Positions 26,532 to 35,274 of a DNA stretch of 64,000 bases are shown in pieces (positions within the stretch are counted from its first letter, which is position 1; each line of letters opens with the position of its first letter). The stretch comes from Cystobacter ferrugineus (GTDB lineage Bacteria > Myxococcota > Myxococcia > Myxococcales > Myxococcaceae). The notes under the pieces are model-generated. The model was not told where the DNA came from and made no database searches. It saw only the letters and a list, made by a program, of their open reading frames with translations. The translations under genes were made by a program, and so were the position numbers. Location: contig NZ_MPIN01000002.1 in assembly GCF_001887355.1 (NCBI RefSeq), positions 558,001-622,000 on the forward strand. Direction: 5' to 3'.

Positions 26532-27038
26532 TCAGGCAGGAGCGGTAGCCGATCGGCCAGCAGCCTGTCTCAATGAGGCAAGCCCAGCGATCTGGGCATC
26601 CTTGTAACCTGATGCCTCAAGGCAGGAAACGATCGTCCGCAGGACTTCCTGCCACCCAGCAACAAAGGAGCTTTTTCTGGTTTGAACCGACTCACGCCCG
26701 GTCAAATCCTCTGCTCCCGGTTCAGGACGGGCGATTGCGTGGATCTCCACTATGGATGGATCCCATTTGAGGGTCCAATGATAGGGGAATCCACTGGATG
26801 GCCAGTCGACCTGAAACGTTCCCGATGGGGAGGCTTGTAGGGCAACAATCATCTGGGCAATGTCGTCAGCCATCATGCTCAAGTCGTATTTGTAGCTGAG
26901 AGATATCTCGATTCCTCCCCAGTCCAACGTCGAACATGTCTCCAATGGAAATACCGTCTGCATCGCGTCGCTGATGGTAGAATCTTCAGCATCGTGCACT
27001 GTCAGGCAAGCCGGTGTTCCTGCTCTTAATGAAAACAT
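26532..27038 (-). CDS. Unknown low-GC protein inside a repeat-flanked cassette
   Basis: A 168-residue soluble protein that I do not recognise. Composition and codon use are much less GC-biased than around it. Visible features: ETCSTLDWGGIEISLSYKYD, then SGTFQVDWPSSGFPYHWTLK, and a helical C-terminal half (VAGWQEVLRTIVSCLEASGY). Mixed beta/alpha size and solitary location resemble immunity or antitoxin-type proteins, but this is only an impression. It is flanked by direct copies of the kinase 3' end, pointing to insertion as a unit. No toxin partner is visible. Confidence 0.5.
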   Translation of the reverse strand: MFSLRAGTPACLTVHDAEDSTISDAMQTVFPLETCSTLDWGGIEISLSYKYDLSMMADDIAQMIVALQASPSGTFQVDWPSSGFPYHWTLKWDPSIVEIHAIARPEPGAEDLTGRESVQTRKSSFVAGWQEVLRTIVSCLEASGYKDAQIAGLASLRQAAGRSATAPA

Positions 27039-27073
27039 TCCCGTTCCCGCCTGTTTTATTTATCGGCTCGCTG

Positions 27074-27326
27074 TGGAACTCAAATGGAGCGGGGCAGGGA
27101 CAGGGTGAAGCAGGCGCCCTGGCCCGGCTCGCCGCCCACGTCCAGCTTGCCACCGTGCTCCTGGAGGATGCGCGCGGCGATGGCCAGCCCCAATCCCGTG
27201 CCGCCCTCCTTCGTCGTGAAGTAGGGCTCGAAGATGCGGGCACGGTGCTCGGGCGGAATCCCGGGGCCGCTGTCCTGCACCTCCACCAGTGCCTCCCGCT
27301 CCGTCCCCTTCACCCGCACGTGCAGG
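27074..27326. repeat. Right copy of the direct repeat, within the intact kinase gene
   Basis: This holds the last ~82 codons of the histidine kinase, including its stop. It matches 26256-26507 at roughly 96% by eye. Confidence 0.85.
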
Positions 27327-28729
27327 TTGCCTCCCCCTCGCGCCATCGCCTCCTCGGCGTTCTTCACCAGGTTGACCAACACCTGCGTCAACTGGTCCCG
27401 GTCCGCCCGCGCCACCACCCCCGGCTGCACCTCCGAGTGCAGGTGAATCCCCTCGGGCGGCGTCGCGTAGAGCGACAGCACGTTCCTCGCCAGCTCCCCC
27501 AGGTCCACCGGCTCCAACTGCGGCTTGGGCATCCGCGCGAACTGGCTGAACTCGTCCACGATGCGCCTCAGCCGGTCCACCTCTTCCAGGATGACTCCCG
27601 CGCTCTGCCGGAAGATCGCCGGGAAGCGCGCGTCCTTCGCGTCCTGCACCGCCAGCAACGTCTCGATCGACATGCGGATGGGCGTCAGCGGGTTCTTGAT
27701 CTCATGTGCCAGCCGCCTCGCCACCTCCTGCCACGCCGCCACGCGCTCGCTCGCCACCAACCGCTCCGTCGTCGAGCGCAGCTCCGTCGTCATGTGGTTG
27801 AACGTCTTCACCAGCTCGCCCACCTCGCCCGTCGTCTCCACCTGCACCCGCTCGTCCAGCGCCCCCTGGCCCACCCGCCGCGCGCCCTCCGTCAGCGCCT
27901 CCACCGGCTGGGTGATGCGCCGGGCCACCAGCAGTCCCAGCAGCACCGCGAACGCCAACCCCAACCCCGCCAGCAGCAGGAAGGAGCGCAGCACCCCCAA
28001 CGTGGCCTCGCGCTCCGCCGCCCGGCTGAACACGAGCCGCACCGAGATGCTCTCGCTCAGCGGCAACACCCGCGCCACCGTGGGCGGCGTCACCTTGCCC
28101 GCCTTCGCCACCACCGCGCCTCCCGTCAGCAGCGTCACCTCCGCCTGCGTCAGTCGTGACAGGTGCGCCGCCAGCCCCTCGTCCAGCAACACGCCCCCCA
28201 CCACCCACAGCCGCGCGTCGCCGTAGTCCACCGGCCTCGCGGTGACGAGCGCGGGCACCTCGCGCAGCCCCTCGTTGCCCCGCACCGACACCGTCACCGG
28301 CACCGGCTGGGGCGACTTCTCCCGCGTCACCGCGAAGAGCACCGGATCCGGATCCCCCCGGCGCGCTGGCAGATGCCCCGAGGACAGCGTCGTCCCCTGC
28401 CGGTCGAAGAGCGACAACACCGTGAGGCCCCGGCTCTTCATCAACGGCCGCGCCGTGTCCGCCCGGATCGCCCGCGAGGGCGCATCGCGGGACTCGCGCG
28501 CGAGATCTTCCATGGCGGGGCTCTCCACCAGCTCCTCCACCGCCCGGCACACCGTGGCCGCGGTCCGATCAATCGCCTCCTTCCCCGAGGTGGTGGCTCC
28601 CTCCATCCGCGCGTCCAGGCTCCTCGAGAGCGTGGCGCGCAGTCGCGTCAGCGTGAAGGGCACCATCACCGCCAGCGGCACCAGGGCCAGCAGCGCGAAG
28701 GCCAGCGCCAGCCGCGTCCTCAGCCTCAT
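27080..28729 (-). CDS. Membrane sensor histidine kinase (NtrY-like)
   Basis: A 549-residue kinase. TM1 (RLALAFALLALVPLAVMVPF) is followed by a ~210-residue periplasmic sensor, TM2 at about 245-265 (FLLLAGLGLAFAVLLGLLVA), HAMP (RRITQPVEALTEGARRVGQG), HisKA with the phospho-His in LAHEIKNPLTPIRMS, N box NLVKNAEEAM, G1 DSGPGIPP, F box and G2 GGTGLGLAIA. The arrangement matches NtrY-type kinases. Its start overlaps the upstream peptide-binding-like gene by 4 nt, so that protein may feed it a signal. No response regulator is adjacent; the NtrC-type regulator at 46609 is a possible but unproven partner. Confidence 0.9.
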   Translation of the reverse strand: MRLRTRLALAFALLALVPLAVMVPFTLTRLRATLSRSLDARMEGATTSGKEAIDRTAATVCRAVEELVESPAMEDLARESRDAPSRAIRADTARPLMKSRGLTVLSLFDRQGTTLSSGHLPARRGDPDPVLFAVTREKSPQPVPVTVSVRGNEGLREVPALVTARPVDYGDARLWVVGGVLLDEGLAAHLSRLTQAEVTLLTGGAVVAKAGKVTPPTVARVLPLSESISVRLVFSRAAEREATLGVLRSFLLLAGLGLAFAVLLGLLVARRITQPVEALTEGARRVGQGALDERVQVETTGEVGELVKTFNHMTTELRSTTERLVASERVAAWQEVARRLAHEIKNPLTPIRMSIETLLAVQDAKDARFPAIFRQSAGVILEEVDRLRRIVDEFSQFARMPKPQLEPVDLGELARNVLSLYATPPEGIHLHSEVQPGVVARADRDQLTQVLVNLVKNAEEAMARGGGNLHVRVKGTEREALVEVQDSGPGIPPEHRARIFEPYFTTKEGGTGLGLAIAARILQEHGGKLDVGGEPGQGACFTLSLPRSI

Positions 28730-30111
28730 CTCCTCCCTCCCGAGCCCCCCACCGGGGCCGGCGCGAGCCAGACGCCCTCCAGCACGGGCAGCCCCTGGGC
28801 ATCGAAGACGAGTCCGCCCACCTCCGGCTCGGCGCGCAGTGCCAGTCCCTGCGCATAGAGCGGCAGCAGCGGCAGGGACGGGGCGAGCACGAGGGCCCGC
28901 TCGCGCACCCGGGCATCCCGTGCCGCCGCGTCCGGCAACGCGCCGATGCGAGGCAGCTCCACGCCCAGCAGATCCTTGCGGCCCGCCGCGTCCAGCACCA
29001 CCGCCAGGGCGGGGCCCGGCACCGGGGGCAACAGCAGAGAGTGGAGCATCAGCTCGTAGTCCCCCTTCGCCCAGCGCGCCCGGAGCCCAGCGCGGGGCAG
29101 CGCCGTCAGGGCCACCGTGTAGCCCTGGTCGTGCAGTTTCACCTGGAGCCGCTCGGCCACCGCGCGTTGATCCTCGTTGTCCGTGTCGTAGAGCAGCGTC
29201 ACCTGCCGCCCCCCAGCGGGCACGGGCGGGCGGGGCGGACGGGGCCCCGCGGCCTTGGGCATCAGCGCCGAGGGCAGCAGGTGCGGCATGGGCTCGGCGG
29301 GCCCGCGCACGAAGAGGCGCGTGAGGTCCTCGCGGTCCAGGGCGTTCTCCACCGCCTGCCGGAAGTCCACCGGCACCCGCCGGGGCGACCAGGCCAGATA
29401 GGTGGCGTACAGCGCCGCGCCCGTGCTGCTGCCCGGATCCGGAGGCACGCCGAGCGCCACCTGGGTGCCGTGCGTCGACAGCAGGCGCGTGAGTCCCCGC
29501 TCATCGGTGGCGCGTGGGCGCAGCGTGTCCAGGTACGGCCGCCCGGGAGGCCAGGAGAGCCGCGCCTCCAGGGTCTGCGCGGTGGCGGAGGCGGAGGAGA
29601 ACGGGCCGAGCGCGGCGGCGGACGAGCGCGGCGGCGCGAGGGTGGGGTGGCACAGGGCCCTCTCCTGATCGGGCCAGGGGAAGGCGAGCGTCAGCTCCAG
29701 GGTGTCGCCCGTGGCGGAGAGCCGTCGGCCCTCGTCGCGCAGGGGGAAGAGGAGCGCGCGGTAGGGCGAGGTCTCCTCGGGACTGGAGAGCCGGGCCCAT
29801 GCCTGGACGAGCGCCTGGGCCTGGGCGGGCGAGGGCAGTACGAGCCGCACCACCTGGGGAAAGGGGCGGGACATCGACAGGGCGAGCGCGGGCGCGGCCT
29901 GTCCCTCGGGGGTGAGCTGGCAGACGGAGCGGGAGACGAGCCCGAGCAGGGTGGCCTCCAGCGGCGTATCGGCGAGCGAGGGCACCGCGGGCGTGGCGGG
30001 TCCCGTGTGGGCGAGGCGCAGCTCTCCTCCGTAGGGAGTCCGTCCCGCCGCCCGGGCCGTGGAGGCACCGAGCAGCAGGAGGCTGGCGAGGAGGGCGGGG
30101 CGGAGCGTCAT
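28726..30111 (-). CDS. Exported peptide/nickel-type solute-binding protein homologue
   Basis: A 461-residue exported protein. A signal peptide (LLASLLLLGASTARA) leads into a sequence with the SBP_bac_5 plan: YGGELRLAHTG near the start, PVDFRQAVENALDREDLTRL in the middle and PLLPLYAQGLALRAEP at the end. It is shorter and more divergent than transporter-linked members (usually 500-550). No ABC permease genes are near. It is sandwiched between an FG-GAP protein and a histidine kinase with 4-nt overlaps on both sides, so a sensing rather than transport role is inferred. Confidence 0.7.
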   Translation of the reverse strand: MTLRPALLASLLLLGASTARAAGRTPYGGELRLAHTGPATPAVPSLADTPLEATLLGLVSRSVCQLTPEGQAAPALALSMSRPFPQVVRLVLPSPAQAQALVQAWARLSSPEETSPYRALLFPLRDEGRRLSATGDTLELTLAFPWPDQERALCHPTLAPPRSSAAALGPFSSASATAQTLEARLSWPPGRPYLDTLRPRATDERGLTRLLSTHGTQVALGVPPDPGSSTGAALYATYLAWSPRRVPVDFRQAVENALDREDLTRLFVRGPAEPMPHLLPSALMPKAAGPRPPRPPVPAGGRQVTLLYDTDNEDQRAVAERLQVKLHDQGYTVALTALPRAGLRARWAKGDYELMLHSLLLPPVPGPALAVVLDAAGRKDLLGVELPRIGALPDAAARDARVRERALVLAPSLPLLPLYAQGLALRAEPEVGGLVFDAQGLPVLEGVWLAPAPVGGSGGRR

Positions 30112-31454
30112 GGCGCACCCTGGCGCAGGAGGAAGAGTTCGCCCGAGCCATCGGGCCGGGTGAGCCCCACGAGCACCTCGCGGAACGCGTCTCCGTCCAG
30201 GTTCGCCGTCACCCCCAGCAGCGCCCGGCCTGCGGGCAGGGGTCCCTGCCAGAGCGGCTCGCGCGACAGGGAGAGGCCCCCCTTCGTCGGGAAGACGCGC
30301 AGGACGTCGGGCGTGGGTTGGAACTCGGGCGAGGTGGTGAGCAGCTCCGGTGTCCCGTCTCCATCCACGTCTCCGAGCAGGCTGCCCGCGCCGAGCCCCG
30401 AGAGCGCGACCGGGGCCGCCGAGGGCTGGGCGTAGAAGGAGCCCGAGCCGTCCGGATGGACGAGGAGTACCTGGGAGCCGGCGGCGCTGAAGGAGGTGAA
30501 GCGGGCCGGGACGTGCTCGAGCCGCTGCTCTCCGGAGCCGAGCCGCACCTCGGGGGTGAACGCGGTCTGTCCCGGAACGAAGGCACCCCGGGCTTCTGGC
30601 CCCAGGGGCACGGACTCGAGCCGGGACACGAAGCGCAGGGCGCCCTGTTCCAGCGCCAGCACCGTGCCGTGGGCGAAGCGGGTGGAGAAGGCGGCGATGC
30701 GCGGGGGCCCGGAGAGGATGGCCACCGCGCCGAAGGGCTCGCGGGTGGCCGCGGTGGAGGGAGGCAGCACGTCCAGGGAGCGCTCGGCGACGAGGCGCCC
30801 GTCCGCCGCGAACACCTGGACGGCGCGCTCGGTGAGCACCACCACCTCGTCCCGTCCGTCCCCATCGAGATCCCCCGCCGCGAGCGCCGCGGGGGGCGTG
30901 GGCAGGTGCGTGAAGGAGGCCCCCACGAAGCGGAGCGGACGCGGCGTGCCCGTGGCCGGAGGGGGAGCGGGAGGGGGCGCCACGGCGGCGAGCGCGAGGA
31001 TCGCTGCATCCGCCTCCACGGCGTGGACGAGGGCGGCGGCGGGAGCGGATGGACGGGATGGCGTGCGGCCGGACCAGAAGTTCACCCAGGTGCCCACCAC
31101 ATCGCCGCGTGCGTGGAGCTTCCCGGCCTCCAGGGACAGGGAGAGCCGCACCAGGGCTCGGGCGCCCCGGTCGCGGGCGAGCGGCTCCGCGGCCTCGGCC
31201 GAGGGCGCGTCCAGGACGAAGGGCGCGAGTCCCCGTTCGGCCAGGCGCGCGGCGAGCAGCGTGCCCCAGGCGCGCCGCAACTCGGGGGATGCCCCCGAGA
31301 GGAACAGGGCCACGGGGGCCTCGGGCCGGGCCTCGCCCACGTCCTTCGCCACCGTCTGGGCGAGCCGTTCGAGCGCGGCGCGCGCGGGAGCCGAGTCAGC
31401 GGCGGCGGCGAGGGCGGCGGCGAGCAGCAGCGCGGCGGCGAGGGCGCGGCTCAC
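30108..31454 (-). CDS. Exported protein with FG-GAP/VCBS-like repeats
   Basis: A 448-residue exported protein. The signal is ALAAALLLAAALAAAADS. Residues 25-170 resemble a small regulator-like domain (VALFLSGASPELRRAWGTLL). The remainder is a beta-propeller-like array with Asp-rich calcium loops: AGDLDGDGRDEVVVL, LLGDVDGDGTPELLTTSPE, NLDGDAFREVLVGL. The start is GTG 31452-31454, which overlaps the PBP1A stop by 4 nt. The function is unknown; the coupling suggests a cell-wall-linked envelope role. Confidence 0.7.
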   Translation of the reverse strand: MSRALAAALLLAAALAAAADSAPARAALERLAQTVAKDVGEARPEAPVALFLSGASPELRRAWGTLLAARLAERGLAPFVLDAPSAEAAEPLARDRGARALVRLSLSLEAGKLHARGDVVGTWVNFWSGRTPSRPSAPAAALVHAVEADAAILALAAVAPPPAPPPATGTPRPLRFVGASFTHLPTPPAALAAGDLDGDGRDEVVVLTERAVQVFAADGRLVAERSLDVLPPSTAATREPFGAVAILSGPPRIAAFSTRFAHGTVLALEQGALRFVSRLESVPLGPEARGAFVPGQTAFTPEVRLGSGEQRLEHVPARFTSFSAAGSQVLLVHPDGSGSFYAQPSAAPVALSGLGAGSLLGDVDGDGTPELLTTSPEFQPTPDVLRVFPTKGGLSLSREPLWQGPLPAGRALLGVTANLDGDAFREVLVGLTRPDGSGELFLLRQGAP

Positions 31455-34018
31455 AGCCCCCGGCTGCCTTCCTGGAGGAAGAAGTCGGTCTCGGAGGCAT
31501 GGCCGGGCGGAGGCGCCTCGGCGGTGGGCTGGGTGCCTTCGAGGAAGGACTCGAGCCGGCCGGGCACGGAGTTGCCCGCGAGCAGGCCGGTGGCGGGATC
31601 GATGCGCACCTGCACCACGCCCGGGGGCACCTCGAACTCGCGCGCGGGCAGCCCCTCGTGGGCGGCGCGCATGAACTCCAGCCAGATGGGCAGGGGGGCG
31701 CGGCCACCCGTCTCCGAGCCGCCGAGCGGCGAGTGGTCGTCGAAGCCCACCCAGGCGCTGGCCACCCAGTCGGCGGTGTAGCCGGAGAACCACGTGTCGC
31801 GGCTCTCGTTGGCGGTGCCCGTCTTGCCCGCGGCGGGGCGGTGGAGCTCCGTCACCGCGCGCGCCGTGCCCTCCTCCACCACGCTGCGCATGAGCGACGT
31901 GGTGAGGTAGGCGACCGCCGGGGGCAGCTTCTCCTCGAAGGCCGGCTGGTGCTCCTCGAGCACCTTGCCCTGGGCGTTCGTCACCTTGAGCAGCAGGAGG
32001 GGCTCGGCGTAGCGGCCATTGGACTGGAGCGTGGCGTAGGCGTTGGCCGCCTCGATCATGCTCACCTCGCCGGTGCCCAGTGCCAGGGTGAGGTTCTCCG
32101 GCAGGGGCGAGCGGATGCCGGCCCGGTTGGCGAAGTCGATGGCGGCCACGGGGGTGATGGCCTCGATGATGCGCACGGACACGGTGTTCTTGGACTTGGT
32201 GAGCGCGGTGCGCAGCGTCATGGGGCCCTCGAAGGTCCGGTCGTAGTTCTGCGGCTTCCACGTCTTGCCGGTGTAGGGATCCCGGATGGCCTCGGGGGCG
32301 TCGTTCACCGTGGTGATGGGGGTGAAGCGTCCGCTGCCGAGCGCGGCCCCGTAGATGAAGGGCTTGAAGGACGAGCCGGGCTGGCGCCGGGCCTGGGTGG
32401 CGCGGTTGTAGGGCGAGCGCGCGAAGTCATAGCCGCCCACGAGCGCCACCACGTGCCGATCCGAGGGGCGGATGACGACGAGGCCCCCCTGCACGAGCGG
32501 TACCTGATCCAACGTGGCGTCGAGCAGCGCGGGCGCCGGGGTGACGCGCAGCACGCGCACGCGCACGATGTCCCCGGGCTTCATCACCTGCGACATCTTC
32601 GTGGGCGCGCTCTTGCCCTTCTGGCGGGCCCAGGTGACGGAGGCGAAGGGAATCTCCGCCATGCGCCCCACCAGGTCCACGCGGGCCTTCTTGGTCGTGT
32701 CATCCACCTGGGTGACGACGCCCGCCACGCGCAGACCCTCGACGAGCGGCGCGAGCGCCACGCCCTGCGCGAGCTTCTCGTCGGGCGACAGCGTGGCGTC
32801 CTCCGCCTCCTCCGTGGGCGTGGGCGCCACCGGGGCGCCGGCCACCGCGGGCGGCGGCTCCTCGGTCTGCGCGAGCGAGGTGAGATCCGCCACCGAGGCG
32901 CCTTCCTTCTGCCGGCGGCCCGCTTCCTCCACCTGTCTGGCCAGCAGGGGCTTGAGCCGCTCGAAGCGCGCGAGATCGATGGTGCCCACGGGGCCGCGGT
33001 AGCCCTGGCGCCGATCCACCGCCTCCAGGCCCTTGCGCACCGAGTCGTCGGCCACGGCCTGGAGCTTGGGCTCCATGGCGATGTCCACGCGCAACCCGCC
33101 GCTGAGCACGGCCTCCTCGCCGTAGCGCGCCACGAGCGTGCGGCGGATCTCCTCGGCGTAGTACAGGCCCTGCTCCGGGGGCGGCCGGGGCGCGAGCACG
33201 ATGGGCTTCTCCAACTCCTTGTCCACCTCCGCCTGGGGGGCGAAGCCGTGCGCGGCCATCTGTCCGAGCACGTAGCGCTGGCGCTGCTTGGCCTTGACGA
33301 TGTTGCGCTCGGGGTTGATGCGGTTGGGCGACTGCACCGTGCCCGCCAGCACCGCCGCCTCGCCGAGGCTCAGCTTCTCCGCGTGCTTGCCGAAGTAGTA
33401 GAGCGCCGCCTCCTCGATGCCGCTGCGGCCCTGCCCGTAATACACCTGGTTGATGTAGAGGCTGAGGATCTGATCCTTGGTGAGCGCCTGCTCCACGCGC
33501 GGGGTGAGGATCCACTCGCGAATCTTGCGCGAGAGGCTGCGCTCGGGCGTGAGCAGCATGTTCTTCACCACCTGCTGCGTGAGCGTGGAGGCGCCGGACT
33601 TGCGGCTGCCGGGGATGAGGTTCTTCACCGCCGCGCGCGTCATGCCGAAGAAGTCCAGGCCCGCGTGCTTGTAGAAGTCCGCGTCCTCGGCGGCGAGGAA
33701 GGCGTTGCGCACGTGGGGCGGCAGGTGCTCGATGTTCACCACGGTGCGCCGGCCCTGGGGCAGGAAGTACTCGGCGCACACCGAGCCGTCCGCGCACCGC
33801 ACCTTCGTCACCTGGGGCAGGGCATAGTTGCGCAGCGCCTCGGCCGAGGGCAGTCCCTGGTTGAAGTAGAAATAGACGCCCGCGCAGACGAGCACGAGCA
33901 GCACTCCCGCCACGGCCGCGAGCATCAGCAGCCGCTTCGTCCAACGCCACAGCCGGCCTCCCGGACCGGAACGGGGCGCGGGCGCCGGGGGAGTCGAGGA
34001 GGAAGGAGAGGGAGTCAT
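31451..34018 (-). CDS. mrcA: Penicillin-binding protein 1A (bifunctional transglycosylase/transpeptidase)
   Basis: An 855-residue class A PBP that polymerises and cross-links peptidoglycan. A cytoplasmic Pro/Ser leader and TM (MLAAVAGVLLVLVCAGVYFY) precede the GT51 domain: AAEDADFYKHAGLDFFGM, GASTLTQQVVKNM, and TPRVEQALTKDQIL. An OB-like insertion is present at about 360-480. The transpeptidase motifs are SSFK (in QPGSSFKPF), SKN (in LTKSKNTVSV) and KTG (in AGKTGTANESRD). It heads an operon with the FG-GAP protein, the binding protein and the kinase, an unusual set for a PBP. Confidence 0.95.
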   Translation of the reverse strand: MTPSPSSSTPPAPAPRSGPGGRLWRWTKRLLMLAAVAGVLLVLVCAGVYFYFNQGLPSAEALRNYALPQVTKVRCADGSVCAEYFLPQGRRTVVNIEHLPPHVRNAFLAAEDADFYKHAGLDFFGMTRAAVKNLIPGSRKSGASTLTQQVVKNMLLTPERSLSRKIREWILTPRVEQALTKDQILSLYINQVYYGQGRSGIEEAALYYFGKHAEKLSLGEAAVLAGTVQSPNRINPERNIVKAKQRQRYVLGQMAAHGFAPQAEVDKELEKPIVLAPRPPPEQGLYYAEEIRRTLVARYGEEAVLSGGLRVDIAMEPKLQAVADDSVRKGLEAVDRRQGYRGPVGTIDLARFERLKPLLARQVEEAGRRQKEGASVADLTSLAQTEEPPPAVAGAPVAPTPTEEAEDATLSPDEKLAQGVALAPLVEGLRVAGVVTQVDDTTKKARVDLVGRMAEIPFASVTWARQKGKSAPTKMSQVMKPGDIVRVRVLRVTPAPALLDATLDQVPLVQGGLVVIRPSDRHVVALVGGYDFARSPYNRATQARRQPGSSFKPFIYGAALGSGRFTPITTVNDAPEAIRDPYTGKTWKPQNYDRTFEGPMTLRTALTKSKNTVSVRIIEAITPVAAIDFANRAGIRSPLPENLTLALGTGEVSMIEAANAYATLQSNGRYAEPLLLLKVTNAQGKVLEEHQPAFEEKLPPAVAYLTTSLMRSVVEEGTARAVTELHRPAAGKTGTANESRDTWFSGYTADWVASAWVGFDDHSPLGGSETGGRAPLPIWLEFMRAAHEGLPAREFEVPPGVVQVRIDPATGLLAGNSVPGRLESFLEGTQPTAEAPPPGHASETDFFLQEGSRGL

Positions 34019-34090
34019 GGGGTACGGGGACGGCGAAGGGGGACGACGTTAAACCGCCGGGCGGGGATCCGGAATGCCCTTCCCGGAGGG

Positions 34091-35080
34091 TCAGCCCGGA
34101 TCGGCTTCCCGCGCCCCTTCGCGCGAGGCGGCCTGGACCTGGGCGGAGGCGTGGGTCTGGCGCTCGAGCCGCGCGTGGTTGAGGCGGGCGTTGCGGTTCT
34201 TCGGAGACAGGCGCAGCGCGGTGTCGAAGGCCATGGCGGCCTCCTCGTAGCGCCCCAGCCGCTCGTAGGCGAGCCCCAGGTTGTTGTGGACGAAGCCCTC
34301 GTAGGGCAGCAGGTAGGCGGCCTGGGCGAGAGCCTCCGCGGCCGCCTCGTCCTGGCCAGCGAGCAGCCGGGCGAAGCCGAGGTTGTTGAGGGCATACCCA
34401 TGGTACGGGTCGAGGTGCACCGCCTGCTGGAAGCGGATGATGGCGCGCTCGAGCTGTCCGGCGGCGAGGTGGGCCCGGCCGAGCACCTGATACACCTCGG
34501 GGTACTCGGGGTCGAGCAGGAGCGCGGCCTCGGCGGCGTGCAGGGCGCTCTCGGTCTGCCCCAGCTCCAGGAGGATGCGGGCCTTCTGCACCAGGGGCTC
34601 GGGGCCATCCGGGAAGAGGTGGGCGAGCTCCTCGTAGGCGTCGGCCGCGAGCTGCTTCTGGCCGGCGAGGCGGGCCAGGGGGATGAGGTGATCGAGCGCC
34701 GTCTCGCGCGCGTCGAGATCCTCCCCCGCGTCGTGCACGGCGCGGCGCGCCTCGGTGAGGGCTCCCGCGAGGTCTCCGTCCTGGCGCAGCACGCGCGCCC
34801 GGCCGAGGTGATCCACCGGGGCGAGGTGCTCCTCGTGCGGCAGCGAGAGCGCATCCGCGGGCTCGGCGGGAGCCAGCTCCTCGGCCGTCACGGCGCTCGC
34901 CTGGACGGGCTCGGAAGAGGGCTCGGCCTTGAAGGAGGGGCACGGTGCGGCCTCGGAGGACGCGGCCGGGGGGGCGGCGCGGGTGACGGGAGACAACCCC
35001 TGGGGGCCTCGAAGCGAGCGGGCCTCACAGCCGGCGAGGCAGAGGGTGACGAGGCAGGCGAACAGGGTGGTGGAGCGCAT
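34091..35080 (-). CDS. TPR-repeat lipoprotein
   Basis: A 329-residue lipoprotein with signal and lipobox CLVTLCLAGC. The mature protein has a low-complexity Ala/Pro segment, then about six TPR units, e.g. PEVYQVLGRAHLAAGQLERA, HGYALNNLGFARLLAGQDEA, GFVHNNLGLAYERLGRYEEA. TPRs hold partner proteins. It lies 72 bp upstream of the PBP1A gene on the same strand, so it may help position cell-wall synthesis (inference). An ATG eight codons earlier is possible, but 35080 starts the signal peptide. Confidence 0.82.
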   Translation of the reverse strand: MRSTTLFACLVTLCLAGCEARSLRGPQGLSPVTRAAPPAASSEAAPCPSFKAEPSSEPVQASAVTAEELAPAEPADALSLPHEEHLAPVDHLGRARVLRQDGDLAGALTEARRAVHDAGEDLDARETALDHLIPLARLAGQKQLAADAYEELAHLFPDGPEPLVQKARILLELGQTESALHAAEAALLLDPEYPEVYQVLGRAHLAAGQLERAIIRFQQAVHLDPYHGYALNNLGFARLLAGQDEAAAEALAQAAYLLPYEGFVHNNLGLAYERLGRYEEAAMAFDTALRLSPKNRNARLNHARLERQTHASAQVQAASREGAREADPG

Positions 35081-35274
35081 GCGTGTGGGTACTGCGACGC
35101 CCATGCCAAGACGGTTTTCCCTCTATGGGACAGTGCGTCATGCGGGGGAGCGAGGACGCTCGCCCGCTGGGGAAGGCGCCGGGGTGTGGTCCGCGGGCCA
35201 CACAGTGGAACATACCTGGACCTACAGGGGAAAAAGGGTGGCGAGGTAGGAGATCACATGCGACCTTGGCCGGG

